This document shows, piece by piece, positions 31,912 through 34,199 of a stretch of 34,199 nucleotides of DNA. A model generated the notes under the pieces. That model saw only the letters and a program-made list of their open reading frames with translations, was not told the origin of the DNA and did no database searches. The first letter of the stretch is position 1. Each line of letters starts with the position of its first letter. The position numbers and the translations under genes were made by a program. This stretch comes from Archaeoglobaceae archaeon (GTDB lineage: Archaea; Halobacteriota; Archaeoglobi; Archaeoglobales; Archaeoglobaceae): contig WAPX01000014.1 in the NCBI GenBank assembly GCA_015520485.1, positions 1 through 34,199 of the forward strand, read 5' to 3'.

Positions 31912-32036
31912 CGCATATTATGCTTGCAGAATAACTTAATAAATTTTCGAAAAAGATTTAGTGTGACAGCCTTTTGCGCATAATCTTAAAGGTTTACGTT
32001 ATAAGTCTTTAACTGAAAAGCAAGTAACACATTAAA

Positions 32037-34112
32037 CTACTGCGAAGTTTTTGCTGCACTCTGTTTGATTTTACCTTTGCCCTCATTTTTACCCTCTGAT
32101 CTGTTTTTCCACTCGAGGTAATTGCAGTAGGGACAGCCAAGATCCCAGTATCCCTTCTTAGTTCTTATCTTTATTTTGTTGATGCCGTGTTTTTCGCACA
32201 CCTTGCTGGTGACATACACAGTCCCCTTCTTCGGTAAGGGCAGGGTAAATTTGCAGTCAGGGTAGCCCGAACACCCTATAAACCTCCCGTTTTTGCTCTT
32301 CTTTATCACGAGCTCTTTTCCGCAGTCTGGACACTTCCCAACGACCTTATCGAGCTTTACACCGGTTTTAAGGTCTTTTGACAGTTCTTCGAGGTCTATT
32401 TTGCTCAGAATGCCATCGAGTATGTTTATCGATTTGCTTACTACCTCCTCTTCACGTTTTTTACCTTCCGCTATTGCGTACATTTCCTCCTCAAGCTTGG
32501 CGGTCATATCGGGCAGAGTTATCGTTTCTGCGCTCTTTTTTAGAGCGTCTATGACGGCAAAAGCGGTTTGCGTTGGTCTCAGGGGATTTCCGTAAATGTA
32601 CTTTCTGTTGTACAGCTTGCTCAGTATTTCGTGCCTCGTCGATTTCGTTCCGAGACCGAGTTTTTCCATTATTTTAATGAGGTTTCCGGTACCGTACCTC
32701 GCCGGAGGCTTCGTTTCCTTTTCTTCAAGTCTCTTCTCCTTTATTGCAAGTGTTTGCCCCACTTTGAGGAGTGGAAGCTCAACCTCTTCAGCTTTCGAGT
32801 AAACGTAAATGCTCCTCCAGCCAGCTTTTATGAGTGTTTTTCCGGTCGCTCTAAAAATCTGACCGTTGCAATCTATTTCCACCTTTCTCCAGTCCCACAC
32901 AGCCTCGTCAGCGAGAGTGGCCAGAAAACGCCTCACGACGAGCTCGTAAATTATCCACTCATCTTTTCCAAGCTTTTTCCTGTCAGCAACTGCGGTGGGG
33001 TGTATTGGTGGATGATCCTCGCTCTTCTTTTTCCCCTTTGACGGCTTCATTTTTCCAGTCAGAACAATTCTCGCCTCTCTGTCGAATTCCGAGTTGACGA
33101 ACATGCTGACTATTGAGCTCAGGTTGAGAGTTGATGGATATACGGTGTTATCTGTTCTCGGGTAGGATATGTAACCCTCCATGTAAAGGCTCTCAGCCAG
33201 ACTCATAGCTTTTGACGGACTCATAAATCTGGACGCCTCTCTGAGAAATTCGGTCGTATTGAACGGCGTCGGCTTTGATTCGATTTTCTCCTTCCTCGTA
33301 AACGACCTGACAACTCCAATATCACCTATGGAGCTGAACGCTTTCTCAGCTTCACTCCTGTCCTCGAACCTCTTCACGTGTTTTGCAGTAAAACAGGAAC
33401 CGTTGCAGAACTCTGCGTATATCTCCCAGTAAGGCTTGGGTTTAAAGTTCTCTATTTCCCTTTCTCTCTCCACGATCAGCCTCAGGGTGGGAGACTGAAC
33501 CCTTCCAACACTCAGGAAGTTTTTGCCCAGCCTACCAGAAGACACAGAGATAAGCCTAGTTAGAGCGGCACCCCATATGAGGTCGATTTTCTGCCTCGCC
33601 TCAGCTGATTTCGCGAGGTTTAAGTTAACGCTTACAGTATTTTCGAATGCCCTTTTTATGTCTGCAGGAGTTATGGCGCTGTACTTGGCTCTATCCACCC
33701 TTACATCCGGGTTTACGCTTTTAACCATTTCAAGGGCTTCAACTCCTATCAGCTCTCCCTCCCTGTCGTAATCTGTCGCCACTGTCACTCTGCTAACTTT
33801 TTTTGCGAGCTCCCTGAGGAGTCTTACAATTCCCTTTTCCTTGACCTCCTTTACTATTTCAGCTCTTAACAGCTCTCTCAGCGGAACTTTTTTCCAGTCG
33901 CTGTACTCTTTCGGGAAGTCGAGTTTTACGACGTGTCCCTTCAATCCAACAACATAAGCGCTGTTTGATGGGGAGCAGTAGTAGTTAACTCCGTACTTAT
34001 TTTCCTTTCTGACGTCCTCGAACAGAATTGAGGCTATTCTCTTCGCCGTGTTATGCTTCTCCGTTATTATCAGCCATCCGTTCGAACGCTTGGAATTTTT
34101 ACTTCTTGACAT
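32037..34112 (-). CDS. topA: DNA topoisomerase I (type IA) TopA
   Basis: This is a type IA topoisomerase, 691 residues, which relaxes negative supercoils. The Toprim domain at the N terminus has the acidic triad ATDYDREGE (D114, D116, E118), and the catalytic tyrosine is Tyr317 in YISYPRTDNT. The central topo fold continues through GRVQSPTL and the late helical region. Near the C terminus, a Cys4 zinc finger (C594, C597, C614, C620) and a second Cys/His metal site (C639, H642, C660, C663) are visible, then a basic tail KNRSEGKNEGKGKIKQ. No helicase domain is fused, so this is not reverse gyrase. Its 3' end is 125 bases from the start of the next minus-strand gene. Confidence 0.96.
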   Translation of the reverse strand: MSRSKNSKRSNGWLIITEKHNTAKRIASILFEDVRKENKYGVNYYCSPSNSAYVVGLKGHVVKLDFPKEYSDWKKVPLRELLRAEIVKEVKEKGIVRLLRELAKKVSRVTVATDYDREGELIGVEALEMVKSVNPDVRVDRAKYSAITPADIKRAFENTVSVNLNLAKSAEARQKIDLIWGAALTRLISVSSGRLGKNFLSVGRVQSPTLRLIVEREREIENFKPKPYWEIYAEFCNGSCFTAKHVKRFEDRSEAEKAFSSIGDIGVVRSFTRKEKIESKPTPFNTTEFLREASRFMSPSKAMSLAESLYMEGYISYPRTDNTVYPSTLNLSSIVSMFVNSEFDREARIVLTGKMKPSKGKKKSEDHPPIHPTAVADRKKLGKDEWIIYELVVRRFLATLADEAVWDWRKVEIDCNGQIFRATGKTLIKAGWRSIYVYSKAEEVELPLLKVGQTLAIKEKRLEEKETKPPARYGTGNLIKIMEKLGLGTKSTRHEILSKLYNRKYIYGNPLRPTQTAFAVIDALKKSAETITLPDMTAKLEEEMYAIAEGKKREEEVVSKSINILDGILSKIDLEELSKDLKTGVKLDKVVGKCPDCGKELVIKKSKNGRFIGCSGYPDCKFTLPLPKKGTVYVTSKVCEKHGINKIKIRTKKGYWDLGCPYCNYLEWKNRSEGKNEGKGKIKQSAAKTSQ

Positions 34113-34199
34113 TGGAACATGAATTTTTGGCTTGGATTACAATTACTTTTTGGTATGCTGAACACTTAACCCGAAACGATTTTTGAAAGGTTCTTAAAA

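Noticed and set aside
1-34199. CRISPR array or new defence operon
   Set aside because: No repeat-spacer pattern was seen on reading, and the accessory-looking stretch (25800-30620) holds no nuclease, helicase or toxin pair.

Overview
The window comes from a euryarchaeon of the Archaeoglobales type (Archaeoglobus, Ferroglobus or Geoglobus). It carries a DNA polymerase D small subunit, a CDC48-type AAA ATPase, archaeal Trm10 and Taw2-like tRNA enzymes, coenzyme F420 genes (cofE and cofD), an archaeal phosphomevalonate dehydratase subunit, an AOR-type tungsten oxidoreductase and KEOPS Pcc1. Many genes have a TATA box about 25 bases before the start codon, so they look leaderless. From memory, the CofE and JAMM proteins closely resemble the A. 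fulgidus proteins; no search was run. Almost the whole window is chromosomal housekeeping DNA.

Left part (1-9511). A branched-chain amino-acid permease pair (livH and the window-truncated livM) lies on the minus strand, preceded by an ATP-grasp ligase overlapping cofE. Diverging on the plus strand are a RecJ-like DHH phosphoesterase overlapping pcc1, a zinc-finger protein of the HVO_0476 type, DUF655 and ksgA (an RNA/ribosome group), then a long aldehyde ferredoxin oxidoreductase followed by an oligo-T terminator.

Middle part (9654-24837). A signal peptidase diverges from the plus-strand group polD small subunit, phosphomevalonate dehydratase small subunit and site-2 protease. trpB2 (minus) faces away from a nucleotidyltransferase that overlaps cofD. 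A Taw2-like gene diverges from a NifU-like gene and a cysteine-rich unknown. The minus strand then carries an MBL hydrolase, a methyltransferase, purD, cdc48 and a GT2 glycosyltransferase.

Right part (24888-34199). A flippase-like membrane protein diverges from the GT2. Next comes an AT-rich accessory-looking stretch with a truncated DUF2207-like protein and a doubtful 60-codon ORF, then trm10-tatD, a 53-residue protein, a MoaD/ThiS-like ubiquitin-fold protein ending in Gly-Gly, a decayed IS630 transposase and a JAMM metalloprotease. A tRNA-Pro(TGG), a membrane protein and topA follow on the minus strand.

The points most worth following up are: the ubiquitin-like/JAMM gene pair split by a dead insertion sequence; a 52-base perfect repeat inside cdc48, together with an extra acidic segment in its first ATPase domain; a divergent GT2/flippase pair that resembles a split AglD; single TATA elements that seem to serve two leaderless genes in opposite directions; and a GC-rich palindromic block inside the transposase relic. 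No CRISPR array and no clear new defence system was seen.
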